IMG/VR virus record: IMGVR_UViG_3300025120_000148
Coordinates: 1 to 42,091 of that record
Source of the DNA: a virus
Direction: 5' to 3' (one strand)
Length of the DNA stretch: 42,091 nucleotides
Shown here piece after piece: positions 31,004 to 40,034 of this stretch. The notes under the pieces were generated by a model that was not told the DNA's origin, made no database searches, and was given only the letters and a program-made list of their open reading frames with translations. Positions within the stretch are counted from its first letter, which is position 1. The number at the start of each line of letters is the position of its first letter. The position numbers were made by a program, and so were the translations under genes.

Positions 31004-32146
31004 TTATTTATTTTTTGGTGACCTAATTGTCAATCCTCGCCTAGACGAGGGTGTCGTAGCCTTAACATTAAACCCTTGTTTAGATGTCACCTGCGGAGTT
31101 TGCCTCATATCTAAGCTTATATTTTTAGATTTTTTAGCAGACTCATTAACAGCTGATGCCACCCCTTGTTCGTAAAAATACTTTGCGAACTTTTCAGGAT
31201 TCATTGCCATTGACAACGACTTGTGATATCCAACTACATCCGATATCTCTCCTTGATTATTAGTAAACTTTGATACAAAGTTCATAATGTCAGATTGAGA
31301 CTTCTTCAGTTCGTTGAAATCGCCAGGAGAATAAACATATTCTTTATCACTGATGTTAAACTTAAAACCTTTAAATTCTTCAGTAAACAATTTATTGGTG
31401 TTCTCCTGAAAACTTTCAGACCGCTTTCGCATTAATCCTTCAGTTTCCTTGGATTTCTCCACTTGTTCTTGATAAGCTTTAAACCTCTGTTGGTCTTCAT
31501 CAGAAAACGTAGCGCCCATTGACTCAACAGGAACTTTGTATTTTTCTTTTTGACCTTCAAAGTGTTTTAAAGCCTTTGCAAGTTCTTTTTTCTTATCTAT
31601 GCTTTTCTTTTTCATTTCATCTTCCGAATCAACTTCAGGATCAGTTCCGAATCTAGAATTAAGTAAATAATCTATTTCTTCCTTGTCTAAGCCTTCTTCA
31701 ACTTCTGAATAATACATAGATAATACTTGATCAGGACTTTCTTTACTATAATCTTTATTGATTTTAGCAAAGTCTTCAAATCCACGACCAGTCTCTTTTT
31801 TATACTGTAAGTAAGTTGCTACATCTGCGGGCAACTCTTCCTGCTCTCTTCGAGCTAAAAGGTCATCAATAGAATTAACTTCCTTACTGTATTTGTCTTT
31901 AATAAATGAAAGAACTTCTTGTTCACCCATTTGTGGCTTTTCTTCCACTACAGGATTTTCTTTTATTGGTTCTTCAGCTTTAATAGGCTCCTCTGATTTA
32001 GGCTCCCCTATCTTAACTGTTTCTACCTTATTCTCTTCTACACTTTCACCGCTTACTTCGGCTTCGTGCTTTTGTAACAACTCTTCCTCTACTTGTGCTT
32101 TTGACTTCTGAGGTCCAGAATCGTATTCTTTTACTTTAATTTCCAT
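31004..32146 (-). CDS. Scaffolding-like protein, 380 aa
   Basis: Located between portal and capsid, the scaffold position. Extremely Glu/Lys-rich, largely helical: acidic N-terminal 90 residues, a charged middle (EQVEKSKETEGLMRKRSESF), and a basic C-terminus (SSRRGLTIRSPKNK) that could contact the capsid. No protease catalytic pattern was seen. Starts after an AAATCAAATCAA leader and a TAACTTTG box. Confidence 0.7.
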   Translation of the reverse strand: MEIKVKEYDSGPQKSKAQVEEELLQKHEAEVSGESVEENKVETVKIGEPKSEEPIKAEEPIKENPVVEEKPQMGEQEVLSFIKDKYSKEVNSIDDLLARREQEELPADVATYLQYKKETGRGFEDFAKINKDYSKESPDQVLSMYYSEVEEGLDKEEIDYLLNSRFGTDPEVDSEDEMKKKSIDKKKELAKALKHFEGQKEKYKVPVESMGATFSDEDQQRFKAYQEQVEKSKETEGLMRKRSESFQENTNKLFTEEFKGFKFNISDKEYVYSPGDFNELKKSQSDIMNFVSKFTNNQGEISDVVGYHKSLSMAMNPEKFAKYFYEQGVASAVNESAKKSKNISLDMRQTPQVTSKQGFNVKATTPSSRRGLTIRSPKNK

Positions 32147-32163
32147 TTGATTTGATTTTTATG

Positions 32164-32171
32164 CAAAGTTA
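32164..32171 (-). promoter_or_regulatory. Late promoter -7 box (TAACTTTG)
   Basis: Exact TAnnTTTG on the minus strand, 17 bases before the scaffold-like ATG, in the 42-base gap after portal. The leader between box and ATG ends AAATCAAATCAA, identical to the one before the gene at 39556. No -33 TTG at the usual spacing. Confidence 0.4.
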
Positions 32172-32188
32172 CTAATAATTTATTTATG

Positions 32189-34624
32189 CTACCGAGGGTT
32201 AAATTCAGCCAAATCGAAGCCATCTAGGCTGTCTTCGTTGGATTCGAAATTAACAGGTGGTAGTTTTTCTTGTCTCTGTTGAATAAGTTTAGATTGCTCT
32301 GTGTTTTGTTGACTTATTCTAGAGGACTTAGCTTCTTCTCTTTGGTTTTCTCTTTGATTAATTGCTTCTTCTTGAACTCCTTTTAATTGCATATTAAGCT
32401 GAAACTCATATGTCATTAACTGTTGTTTTAAAGAAGCTTCGTTTTTCAACTTCTCTATTTCAAAAGCCACTTCTGCTTGCTTCTCTCTCATCTTCATTTC
32501 ACCTTCTAATTGTATCTTTTGCATAGCTGCATCCGAAGCCATCTTCTGAGACTGGAACTGAGTTTGAGCATTCATCTGTTGTTTCATTGCGGCTGCTTCT
32601 CTATCAGCATCTTGCTTTCTTTTTCTCTTAAGCTTCAACAATTGATTAGCCATTTTTAAATTTCTAACCTCTCTAATATCAATAGCGTCTTCTAAATTAA
32701 TATCACCTTTAGATAATGCCATTTGAACATTTTGTTCTAGCATAGCTTTTTGTTCCTCATCAGGAGCTACTTCAATAAATATACCGAAGTCATATAGGTA
32801 TAAGTCTTTAATATCTTCTATTCTCTTTACATTGTATTTACCTATCTGATTAGCAAATTCTTCTTTAAAATCAGCATACTCTAATAAATCAGCAATTCTT
32901 AATGATAATCCTTCAGCAATTGTTCTGGTGATATATAAACTACCTTCTAGTATATGTCTAGTAGCTGTGTTAGAATTAAGAGCTGCTAATTTCTGTACAC
33001 CAACTAATGCATTTGGATCAGGAGTTGAGCCGTCTCTAGCCTCGTTCAGGCCTGTCACTGCTCTAATCATTCCTAGGTAATGATTGTAATTTCCTATCAA
33101 TGCAGCCATCTTAGATTGACCACTACTAGTATTTAATTGCTGAATTGGAACTCTAGCGTTGTTAAATTCTCCATCTTGAGTATAGCTTCTACCTACCACA
33201 CTACCAGTCTGGAAGTAAAGTCTTAATGCATCCTCTGGGTTATACGCCTGTCCTGTACCTAAATCCACTTCACTAAGCCCGTCAGCGTCTATAAACACAC
33301 CATCTGGAACCATTTTAGCAACTACCTGCTGTAGTTTTAAATGGCTTATTTGAATTTGGTCTGCAAAAGGAATCATTCTTCTAACCAAAGATTCAATATT
33401 ACCTTTGTACATTCTTGGAGCGCAAGCCACATAGTTAGGCATCGCGTGTTGAGAAGCTGATTTTGGTCTAACCATATTCTTAGCCATTTCCCATTTCAAC
33501 ACAATATTAGAACCAGCTACCATTATACCTTCGTACCAAACTTCAATAGTTTTTTCAACTCTCTCAAACTTACCCTCCTTCATCATATCTTTTGGTGGGT
33601 TGAAAGTGTCATCCTTTTCAATCATTCTTTCTCCACCACCTTCTAATATCTTTTTCTTATATACAAACTTTTTAGTAGTTTTATAATTGAAATAAATAAG
33701 TGTAGCAGTATCCTTAAAGAATAAACTATTTTCGTAAAATCTATTTACATTATAGGAATCGTACCAAGTCTGACTATACTGTGAAATCTTTTTTAAATCA
33801 TCTCTAGTTAAATCAGGATCAATCTTAACAAGTTCTGCTATTGGAAGTGTTTTAACTTCTCCCCAATAAAAACAATCTTTAAAATGAGGGTCTTCTGTGT
33901 AGCTATACACTACATTAGCTGGGTCAACATAATCTACTTGAACACCACTACCTGGTAAGAACTGGTGTTTAGCCATACCTACACCCAAAACGGTCATATC
34001 GTAATCAATTCTTTTCTTGGTGTCTTGATAATGATTTTCGTCTAGCACTGTATTAATAGCCACCTCTTCTGCAATTTCAATAGAAGGCTTGTATTTTAAT
34101 TGCATATGCAATTCAAGTTCTTCGTCATTTTCTGGAAGTTCTTCTACATCCGTCATAAACGGGTCAATACCAAATGACTCTTTGAAGTCAGCAAAGATAT
34201 CTTTATTCAACATATCTCTTTCTACTAAATTCTGGTATTTATTTCTGTGCTCACTAGACAAAGCATCTTGCGCATATGCCTTAACGTGAAATAATCTGTT
34301 TGACATTCCATTAACTACAATGTCCACAAACTTAGGGAGTATTGGAACTGGAGTCCAATCTAGATTCAGGTAAGATAAGTCACCGTCAACAGATAATTCG
34401 TTTTTGTATTTAGCAACAGATTGTTCACCTCTTGCATATCTCCTTAATTGATTAAAAGATTGAAGCTGGCTATAATACCTACAGCTACCTCCACCTTTTC
34501 TAAACCACTCATATTGAATGGCCTGACCTACCTGTAATCCATACTCCATTGTTGCTTTATCAGCATCAGTGGCAAATTGATCTGGAAAACCTGCGGGGTT
34601 TATTAATAATTCAACGTCTTTCAT
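32189..34624 (-). CDS. Portal protein, 811 aa
   Basis: Dodecameric head-to-tail channel. The N-terminal and central part (about 1-600) has portal-like features: EYGLQVGQAIQYEWFRKGGG, a stem/clip region with IDYDMTVLGVGMAKHQFLPG, and a run of helices (NYNHYLGMIRAVTGLNEARD) typical of crAss-like portals. A 140-residue Gln/Lys/Glu-rich coiled coil (about 640-780) follows and then an acidic tail. Immediately follows TerL. Large for a portal, but crAss-type portals are also about 800 aa. Confidence 0.8.
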   Translation of the reverse strand: MKDVELLINPAGFPDQFATDADKATMEYGLQVGQAIQYEWFRKGGGSCRYYSQLQSFNQLRRYARGEQSVAKYKNELSVDGDLSYLNLDWTPVPILPKFVDIVVNGMSNRLFHVKAYAQDALSSEHRNKYQNLVERDMLNKDIFADFKESFGIDPFMTDVEELPENDEELELHMQLKYKPSIEIAEEVAINTVLDENHYQDTKKRIDYDMTVLGVGMAKHQFLPGSGVQVDYVDPANVVYSYTEDPHFKDCFYWGEVKTLPIAELVKIDPDLTRDDLKKISQYSQTWYDSYNVNRFYENSLFFKDTATLIYFNYKTTKKFVYKKKILEGGGERMIEKDDTFNPPKDMMKEGKFERVEKTIEVWYEGIMVAGSNIVLKWEMAKNMVRPKSASQHAMPNYVACAPRMYKGNIESLVRRMIPFADQIQISHLKLQQVVAKMVPDGVFIDADGLSEVDLGTGQAYNPEDALRLYFQTGSVVGRSYTQDGEFNNARVPIQQLNTSSGQSKMAALIGNYNHYLGMIRAVTGLNEARDGSTPDPNALVGVQKLAALNSNTATRHILEGSLYITRTIAEGLSLRIADLLEYADFKEEFANQIGKYNVKRIEDIKDLYLYDFGIFIEVAPDEEQKAMLEQNVQMALSKGDINLEDAIDIREVRNLKMANQLLKLKRKRKQDADREAAAMKQQMNAQTQFQSQKMASDAAMQKIQLEGEMKMREKQAEVAFEIEKLKNEASLKQQLMTYEFQLNMQLKGVQEEAINQRENQREEAKSSRISQQNTEQSKLIQQRQEKLPPVNFESNEDSLDGFDLAEFNPR

Positions 34625-36796
34625 TTATTTGAGTAATTCGCTTATATTCCCCTTGTTTGCATACCTTGCAAAGTTAATGCTTATTTTTGACTCTTTTTTG
34701 ATAGGAGTGTACAAATGTTTTTGATTAGCCATTATAGCTAAACCAGAGCTAATAGAAGCATCAAATTTAGTTCTTTTATTAATATCAAAACGAGCCCAGT
34801 CTTCTAGAGTTCTAGTAAAATACATAGACCCCATTTCATCCATTGCTCTAAACTCGCTAACCATATCTAGTCCGACATATTTTTCTATGTAAGACTCAAT
34901 AGCAGATGCGTGAGATTGCTTAACATCTTCAGATGTATTGGGTATACCACCTAGTTCTTTTTCTGTTTTAGACAGCTTATTAAATTGCTTGTCTGGTCTA
35001 TTCATACAAAATCCTCTATAACCTCTGTTTTTAAAATGATACAAAAGTCTTGGTTTGTTATTTTCACAAAGTATTGGCATACCGTAAAACACACAAGCCA
35101 TTAACACTTCTTCAAAAAATATCTCTGCGGTTTGTGGTCTAGCTACATACTCTAAAAAAAACTCATTACTTGGAGCATCATCCATATTGAATTTAGTCAT
35201 TCCGTGTAAAGCACCATTAGAACCTTTTCCACCAACCGTTCCTGAAATATCATAACTATCACAACCAAATGAACCAATATGCTCATTACTAGGGTGGTAT
35301 CTTCCGTTTCTATGTTCCTTTCGGTTTTGAAGTTCATATTTAGGTATCCAACTAACCAAGAACCTCCCTGTGTTATTTGGAGTCCATATTACTCTAGAGT
35401 CTTTTATTCCGTTCTCCCAATGAAAACTACCTCTAGTTAAATACTTAGCCTTCATTAACCCGTCATTGTAATCTATCTGTTGGTATATTTTAGTTAAATT
35501 AAACAGAGACTGTTTACTCTCATCTCTAAATGCGTGAGACTCTGTTCTAGGAAATTGTCTATAAAATTCATTTAAGGCATCTGCATCATTTTTTAAAGAA
35601 TCAACTTCATTCTGCCAATAGTCAACAGCTCCTGTAGTAATGTACTCACCATCATTTCCTTGAATAGGTTTGTCTGGAGTTTTTAAAACAGGCATTCCAA
35701 ACTTATCTATATATCCTTCAAAATTCCATTCCATAGGAATAAATAAGGAATACAACCCAGATTTAGTTTGGCCATTGGCATTTCTTGACTTAGCATCGGA
35801 ATCATAATATAGCTTCTTAAAATTTGCACCACCTTTATCCAATGCATTAGAAGTTGAGCCCATCATACACTTCCCAATAACTTTACTACCTAACCTCAAG
35901 CAGGTTTTTGTAACACGCCAATTGTTTAGTATATTCTCTGGCTTTTCCCACTTTCCACTTTCATCGTGTATTAGTAGCTGTAATTTTTCTCCATCATAAG
36001 AGTTGTCAGAAGTGTTACGCCAATCTATTGTGGTGTCTAACCCTTCAAGTTCTTGATTGTCAGATATATACATATTGCGCTTAGTAATCTTACTTGCTGG
36101 AACACGATAAGATAATTCTGTTTTTGGTTTATCCATACCATCTTGAATAGGCTTAAAAAAGAATGGGTAGTTGTTAGATATAGGAACTATTTTATCTGTA
36201 AACATTTTCTTTGCATCCGTTCCAGTTTTAGACAACACTCCTACTCTGGCGTCTTTAGATATGGTTGCGGTATTTACAGTTTCTGAAGAACCCATAAATG
36301 AAAAACCAGAACGTCTTATCTTTAAGTAACACATTCCAAAACTTCTTTTATCTGCCTTGCAAGCTTCCCAAAACAAAAAGAATATTCTATTAGCTTCTCT
36401 AAACTCAGGATGACCTACATCAATCTTTGTCCATTGCAAATAACAATAATGAGTGCCTGTAATGTATATGGGATTACCATTGTTATTAAACCAAAAACCC
36501 TCTTCTCTTCTGTCAAATTCTTGTTCAATATAACCTACCCAAGTATCTTTAAAGTCAGAAGACATTTCGTTCCATTGAAATATGGATTTTATTTTAGATA
36601 AAGATTTAGGGCACTCAAAAGGTTGCCAACATTTTTCTTCATTAGAGTAATATTTAGAAGGTGTTTTAGGTAGGCCAATTTTCAACCCCTGAACTTCGTA
36701 TATATCACCTACTGTTCCATCCTTAGAAATAACTATAATATCGTACTTTTCATTGTATCCATATTCCCAGTTTTTGGCTTTGTTCTTTTTAGCCAT
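34625..36796 (-). CDS. terL: Terminase large subunit, about 723 aa
   Basis: Packaging motor ATPase and nuclease. I use the ATG at 36796; a TTG at 36850 opens the frame earlier and overlaps the previous gene. The ATPase has an odd Walker A, KIRRSGFS (about 159-166, the usual Lys before Ser is Phe), and Walker B LLIHDESGK (D278, E279). The nuclease part starts near FGCDSYDISG, with later acidic residues and LLYHFKNRGYRGFC. The rest matches crAss-like TerL in length. It abuts the portal gene with no gap. Confidence 0.85.
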   Translation of the reverse strand: MAKKNKAKNWEYGYNEKYDIIVISKDGTVGDIYEVQGLKIGLPKTPSKYYSNEEKCWQPFECPKSLSKIKSIFQWNEMSSDFKDTWVGYIEQEFDRREEGFWFNNNGNPIYITGTHYCYLQWTKIDVGHPEFREANRIFFLFWEACKADKRSFGMCYLKIRRSGFSFMGSSETVNTATISKDARVGVLSKTGTDAKKMFTDKIVPISNNYPFFFKPIQDGMDKPKTELSYRVPASKITKRNMYISDNQELEGLDTTIDWRNTSDNSYDGEKLQLLIHDESGKWEKPENILNNWRVTKTCLRLGSKVIGKCMMGSTSNALDKGGANFKKLYYDSDAKSRNANGQTKSGLYSLFIPMEWNFEGYIDKFGMPVLKTPDKPIQGNDGEYITTGAVDYWQNEVDSLKNDADALNEFYRQFPRTESHAFRDESKQSLFNLTKIYQQIDYNDGLMKAKYLTRGSFHWENGIKDSRVIWTPNNTGRFLVSWIPKYELQNRKEHRNGRYHPSNEHIGSFGCDSYDISGTVGGKGSNGALHGMTKFNMDDAPSNEFFLEYVARPQTAEIFFEEVLMACVFYGMPILCENNKPRLLYHFKNRGYRGFCMNRPDKQFNKLSKTEKELGGIPNTSEDVKQSHASAIESYIEKYVGLDMVSEFRAMDEMGSMYFTRTLEDWARFDINKRTKFDASISSGLAIMANQKHLYTPIKKESKISINFARYANKGNISELLK

Positions 36797-36827
36797 TGCC
36801 GTCCTAGGAACAACATCTTGTAAAACT

Positions 36828-37094
36828 TTATTTAGACCTTCTCTCTGCAAAACCTTGGTTGCTACTTGTTTTATTTACACTATTTAAAGCCTCTTCTTCA
36901 GCGTCAATACGATTTAGTATTTCAAAAGCATCGAATATAGCTAGCTTTTTTGTTGCTGCTGCATTCTTTAGCCTATCTGCTGCCAACTCATCATCTGGGT
37001 CAGGCTTAATAATTTTTTCTTGAGCTACTTTTATTAATTGCTCTACTGCTGCTCTACCTGCTTGAATAATTTTTAATTTAATTTCTTTACTCAT
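36828..37094 (-). CDS. Small helical protein upstream of TerL, possible small terminase, 88 aa
   Basis: Short, helical and charged: KEIKLKIIQAGRAAVEQLIK, then DPDDELAADRLKNAAATKKL and AIFDAFEILNRIDAEEEALN. It directly precedes TerL with a start overlap on the 187-aa gene (ATGA). Position suggests a small terminase or packaging recognition factor, but no HTH is evident. Similar proteins occur in crAss-like genomes as I recall, unassigned. Confidence 0.5.
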   Translation of the reverse strand: MSKEIKLKIIQAGRAAVEQLIKVAQEKIIKPDPDDELAADRLKNAAATKKLAIFDAFEILNRIDAEEEALNSVNKTSSNQGFAERRSK

Positions 37095-37654
37095 AACATC
37101 ATAGTTATATTTTTAGATTTCATTCTATAAAGAGTTTTGTCATCTATTTTAAACTCATACTCAGACTCTGGCCTAAAACAAACCTTATCTCCTTCTTTTA
37201 CACCTAAAGAAGTTAGTTCTGGATTAGTTATCTCAATAGTTCCTGTAAGAGCTTGATATTTATCACTATTAAATATAACAGATCCTTCTTTACTAGAAGG
37301 CTTAACAAAACAATAATCTAAATGAGACTTCCACTTGCCATCTTGTTTATACATAAAAAACTGAGTAGGTTCTACTATAAATAGATTGTCTTTTAAAAAA
37401 CTTCTACCACTTTTTTCTCTACCCTTCATATCATTGTAATACTTAAATACATTATGATGTACTACCAATATGTCACCTACTTTTACCTCTCCCTTGTAGT
37501 TTAGTGGCGTAGCTTCTACATTAGCAAAACGATTAGAGACAGTATGATCTTCTTTAGAGGAGCTAGTAATAAAGTCTATGCCTCCTATTTTTTTTACATT
37601 ATCGTACCGAGTGTCATTAACCGGAGTTACAATAAAACCAAAAGGTGACTTCAT
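37091..37654 (-). CDS. GroES-like co-chaperonin-fold protein, 187 aa
   Basis: Resembles Cpn10/GroES. Residues 6-50 (GFIVTPVNDTRYDNV, then KKIGGIDFI with the GGI tripeptide at 24-26 that GroES mobile loops use to bind GroEL), then VKVGDILVV (58-65) and, after a roughly 85-residue insert, a second copy at 152-187 (VKEGDKVCF, then EYEFKIDDKTLYRMKS and NITMML), which follows the closing GroES strand pattern. T4 gp31 is a precedent for phage GroES in head assembly. Position before TerL fits. Match is by motif only. Confidence 0.6.
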   Translation of the reverse strand: MKSPFGFIVTPVNDTRYDNVKKIGGIDFITSSSKEDHTVSNRFANVEATPLNYKGEVKVGDILVVHHNVFKYYNDMKGREKSGRSFLKDNLFIVEPTQFFMYKQDGKWKSHLDYCFVKPSSKEGSVIFNSDKYQALTGTIEITNPELTSLGVKEGDKVCFRPESEYEFKIDDKTLYRMKSKNITMML

Positions 37655-37655
37655 A

Positions 37656-37874
37656 CTAAAAGTTGATATTATATTCTATAGAGACTGGAATAGTGGCATT
37701 AAAACTTTTCCAAAGTACAATTTCGTTTTCTCTAATAATCCATATTTTAAAACAATTTTTTTCTTGTCTTATGTGGTGTATGGTGTAATTACCCCCTAGA
37801 ACATCTTGTCCAACAAGGTAGTGCATTGCCCCAGACTTATAGTCAGGACCAACTGATATTTTTCTAATTTCCAT
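37656..37874 (-). CDS. Conserved-looking small protein, 72 aa
   Basis: MEIRKISVGPDYKSGAMHYL, GQDVLGGNYTIHHI and WKSFNATIPVSIEYNINF: a compact beta-rich protein. I recall similar proteins beside the GroES-like gene in other Bacteroidota phages, with no known role. It ends one base before the next gene and follows the tail fibre gene by 10 bases. Confidence 0.65.
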   Translation of the reverse strand: MEIRKISVGPDYKSGAMHYLVGQDVLGGNYTIHHIRQEKNCFKIWIIRENEIVLWKSFNATIPVSIEYNINF

Positions 37875-37884
37875 TTCATTTAAT

Positions 37885-39339
37885 TTAATATATAGTTAAT
37901 GCTGGTCTAAGAGTTGTTGCAGTGAAGGTATTGCCTTCTGCTCCAGTTTTTAGTTCTGTAGGTAAAGTTGGATTACCATATATTGTAGCTGCATAATCAA
38001 CATTAGATAATTTTCCTGAAGCTGCAAAAACACCACTACCACTATTACCACCAACACATCTAAGTGCAACTACGTAATTTGTTCCAGCAGTTAGGGCTAA
38101 CCCTGAGCCATCATCTGCTGTTAAGGAAATAACTTTTCGTTTAGTAGTTGAACCACTTGAGCTTCCGTGACCTAATCTAACATTAGAAGTGGTGCTGTTA
38201 ATGCCTTGTTCTACGTAGGTGTAAATAGCCACTTCAATAGTTGTTGTAGTTGGAACTGATTCAAATTGAAGTTTTATTGAGCTAGCTGTAAAATTACTAT
38301 CGACAGTTGTTGTCATTAGATATGCTGCATTTACATCATTTGCAGAAGTTACTGTATCTGCATCAGCCATATCTATAATAGTATGCCCTGCAGAACCAGG
38401 GACTGCCCAAGTATTATCACCTCTTAAAAATGTTGTAGCACTTGCTGTTCCACCTGCTGATAAATCTGCAGTTACAGTTACAGGACCTGTAGTAGCGCTA
38501 TTAGGTGTTAAATCAATAAATGTGCCATCTGTAGTAGTTACGGAAGCAACACCACTACTACCTGATGGGGTAGTTATCCAGTTTCCAACACCAGAAGAGT
38601 TAACTTCTAATATTCTTCCTCCACTAACAGCTGTTTGTGCAGCTATTTTGTTTGGTAAAGTTATAGAATAACTAAGTGGACTTCCACTATGGTTAGGGCC
38701 TATAAACTCTACCCAATGGTTATTATTAGAGCAATTAAATTTTAAATTACTTGCATTTCCACTAGCTGTACCATCTCCTTTTAAAATTGTAGGATTACCA
38801 ATAGAGATAACTGAACCAGTATCTGTTATAGTAGAATCTTCTATACCTGTTCCACCTGTAGACCATTTACTTAATGTGTTTGCAGTACCTGTTCCTGTAA
38901 CTGTACCCGTACCTGTTGGCGTTGCCCAAGTGCCATCTTTTCTTAAAAAGTTATTATTATGAGTTGCATTACCTGCTAAAACTAAACCAGCAAGGTAATT
39001 ATTCCCACTGCCCATAACATTATAAGTCGTGTTAGTTGGAGTTGACCAATTTCCTTGATAATCTAAATATTGACCAGCTGAACCACCTGTTGTTCCAAGT
39101 GTTATAGTACCAGCTCCGGTTATAGGGTTTTCCCCTGTTAAAGTAAGTCCTGCAAGACCATTTAAAGAAAAACCTACACTAGTAACTGTTCCTGCTCCAG
39201 TTCCACTATAAAGATTAGCTATGCTTTGTAAGGTAAATGTCTTTGTTTCTTTTGAAGAAGCGTCTGTTCCTATTACATAATCAGTCCCTAAAGGGCTTGC
39301 TTTGGTGGGATAGGTGGTAGTGTTACTTATTTTCGACAT
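37885..39339 (-). CDS. Tail fibre protein, 484 aa
   Basis: Ser/Thr/Gly-rich fibre. N-terminal attachment-like part (TTTYPTKASPLGTDYVIG), then repeated units: QYLDYQGNWSTP (about 89-100), NNFLRKDGTWATP (about 129-141) and TTFLRGDNTWAVP (about 301-313), a pattern of Bacteroidota phage fibres. The C-terminal 170 residues look globular (IEVAIYTYVEQGINSTTSNV) and could bind the receptor. No chaperone autocleavage motif was seen. Confidence 0.75.
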   Translation of the reverse strand: MSKISNTTTYPTKASPLGTDYVIGTDASSKETKTFTLQSIANLYSGTGAGTVTSVGFSLNGLAGLTLTGENPITGAGTITLGTTGGSAGQYLDYQGNWSTPTNTTYNVMGSGNNYLAGLVLAGNATHNNNFLRKDGTWATPTGTGTVTGTGTANTLSKWSTGGTGIEDSTITDTGSVISIGNPTILKGDGTASGNASNLKFNCSNNNHWVEFIGPNHSGSPLSYSITLPNKIAAQTAVSGGRILEVNSSGVGNWITTPSGSSGVASVTTTDGTFIDLTPNSATTGPVTVTADLSAGGTASATTFLRGDNTWAVPGSAGHTIIDMADADTVTSANDVNAAYLMTTTVDSNFTASSIKLQFESVPTTTTIEVAIYTYVEQGINSTTSNVRLGHGSSSGSTTKRKVISLTADDGSGLALTAGTNYVVALRCVGGNSGSGVFAASGKLSNVDYAATIYGNPTLPTELKTGAEGNTFTATTLRPALTIY

Positions 39340-39556
39340 TTTGTGTTATTGTTCCGTGTTCTAAATTAATTACAGAGTTTTCTCCGTATTTCTTTATTAA
39401 TTCGTTTTCAAGTGATTCAAATTCTATCCTTATTAAATCTACTCTTTTAAGAACTGAGTTTTTCTGTATTGACAGCTCTCCTAATTGTACTTTAAGTGAC
39501 TGAAACTCTGAGTTTAAATCTCTTAAAGATTTTAATTCTTTTTCTTCTAATTTCAT
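39323..39556 (-). CDS. Coiled-coil protein, 77 aa
   Basis: Almost entirely a coiled coil (KELKSLRDLNSEFQSLKVQL, then SLENELIKKYGENSV). It overlaps the fibre gene by 17 bases. A fibre chaperone or assembly helper is a guess from overlap and shape. Preceded by a TATCTTTG box inside a palindrome and the AAATCAAATCAA leader. Confidence 0.65.
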   Translation of the reverse strand: MKLEEKELKSLRDLNSEFQSLKVQLGELSIQKNSVLKRVDLIRIEFESLENELIKKYGENSVINLEHGTITQNVENK

Positions 39557-39566
39557 TTGATTTGAT

Positions 39567-39584
39567 TTATCTTTACAAAGATAA
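39567..39584 (-). promoter_or_regulatory. Promoter box inside an 18-bp palindrome
   Basis: Perfect 8-bp arms TTATCTTT and AAAGATAA around a 2-base centre. The minus-strand arm plus centre contains TATCTTTG (39576-39583), an exact TAnnTTTG box, 19 bases before the ATG at 39556. A dyad over a -7 box suggests an operator bound by a dimeric regulator. Leader AAATCAAATCAA follows. Confidence 0.45.
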
Positions 39585-40034
39585 TCATTTTCTACGTGAT
39601 GCTGACGAGCCGTAAAAATAACCGAAAATACTCAACACAATTCCCTCTGTCACCCCTATTAAATGAATCCAAATCTCTTTATTGTGTTCAGGAACCTCTA
39701 AATATACTATTGCATAAACCAAGAAAGCAAAACAAGAAAGGCCAACCAAACCTGTTAAATTAAACATAAAGTCAAAACGATTTGCTTTAGCTAATTCAAC
39801 TTCTCTTTCTCTCGCAGAATCTCTATCGTCTACTTCTAACTTATAAAGCTCTACTACTTGTTGATGAAGAGCTTCTTTTTCTTGAGGAGTTAAGTCAGGT
39901 TGTTGGCTAATTACATTTTTAATTATTCCAAGGGTTCCATTAGAAGGGAGAATGTCTCCAATTGCATCTAATACCTTTGGGGCTTTTTCTTTTAAGAACT
40001 TACCTAATCCAGTGTCTTTTAATTTCTTTTTCAT
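39585..40034 (-). CDS. Holin candidate with C-terminal membrane spans, 149 aa
   Basis: Cytoplasmic N-terminal half (LKDTGLGKFLKEKAPKVLDA, then SQQPDLTPQEKEALHQQV and REREVELAKANRFD), then two membrane spans at about 91-113 (NLTGLVGLSCFAFLVYAIVY) and 124-142 (IHLIGVTEGIVLSIFGYFYG), and a basic tail SSASRRK. The layout fits the 3TM/GTA-type holins: a pore that releases the endolysin. It stands in the lysis cluster with the M15 peptidase. Confidence 0.7.
   Translation of the reverse strand: MKKKLKDTGLGKFLKEKAPKVLDAIGDILPSNGTLGIIKNVISQQPDLTPQEKEALHQQVVELYKLEVDDRDSAREREVELAKANRFDFMFNLTGLVGLSCFAFLVYAIVYLEVPEHNKEIWIHLIGVTEGIVLSIFGYFYGSSASRRK

Noticed and set aside
31893-32111. Plus-strand Ser-rich ORF opposite the scaffold-like gene
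   Set aside because: Reverse reading of Glu/Lys codons gives Ser/Phe-rich runs; shadow frame only.
36797-36850. TTG start extending TerL by 18 residues
   Set aside because: An ATG at 36796 with no overlap into the previous gene is the simpler choice; no coupling or ribosome site supports the TTG.
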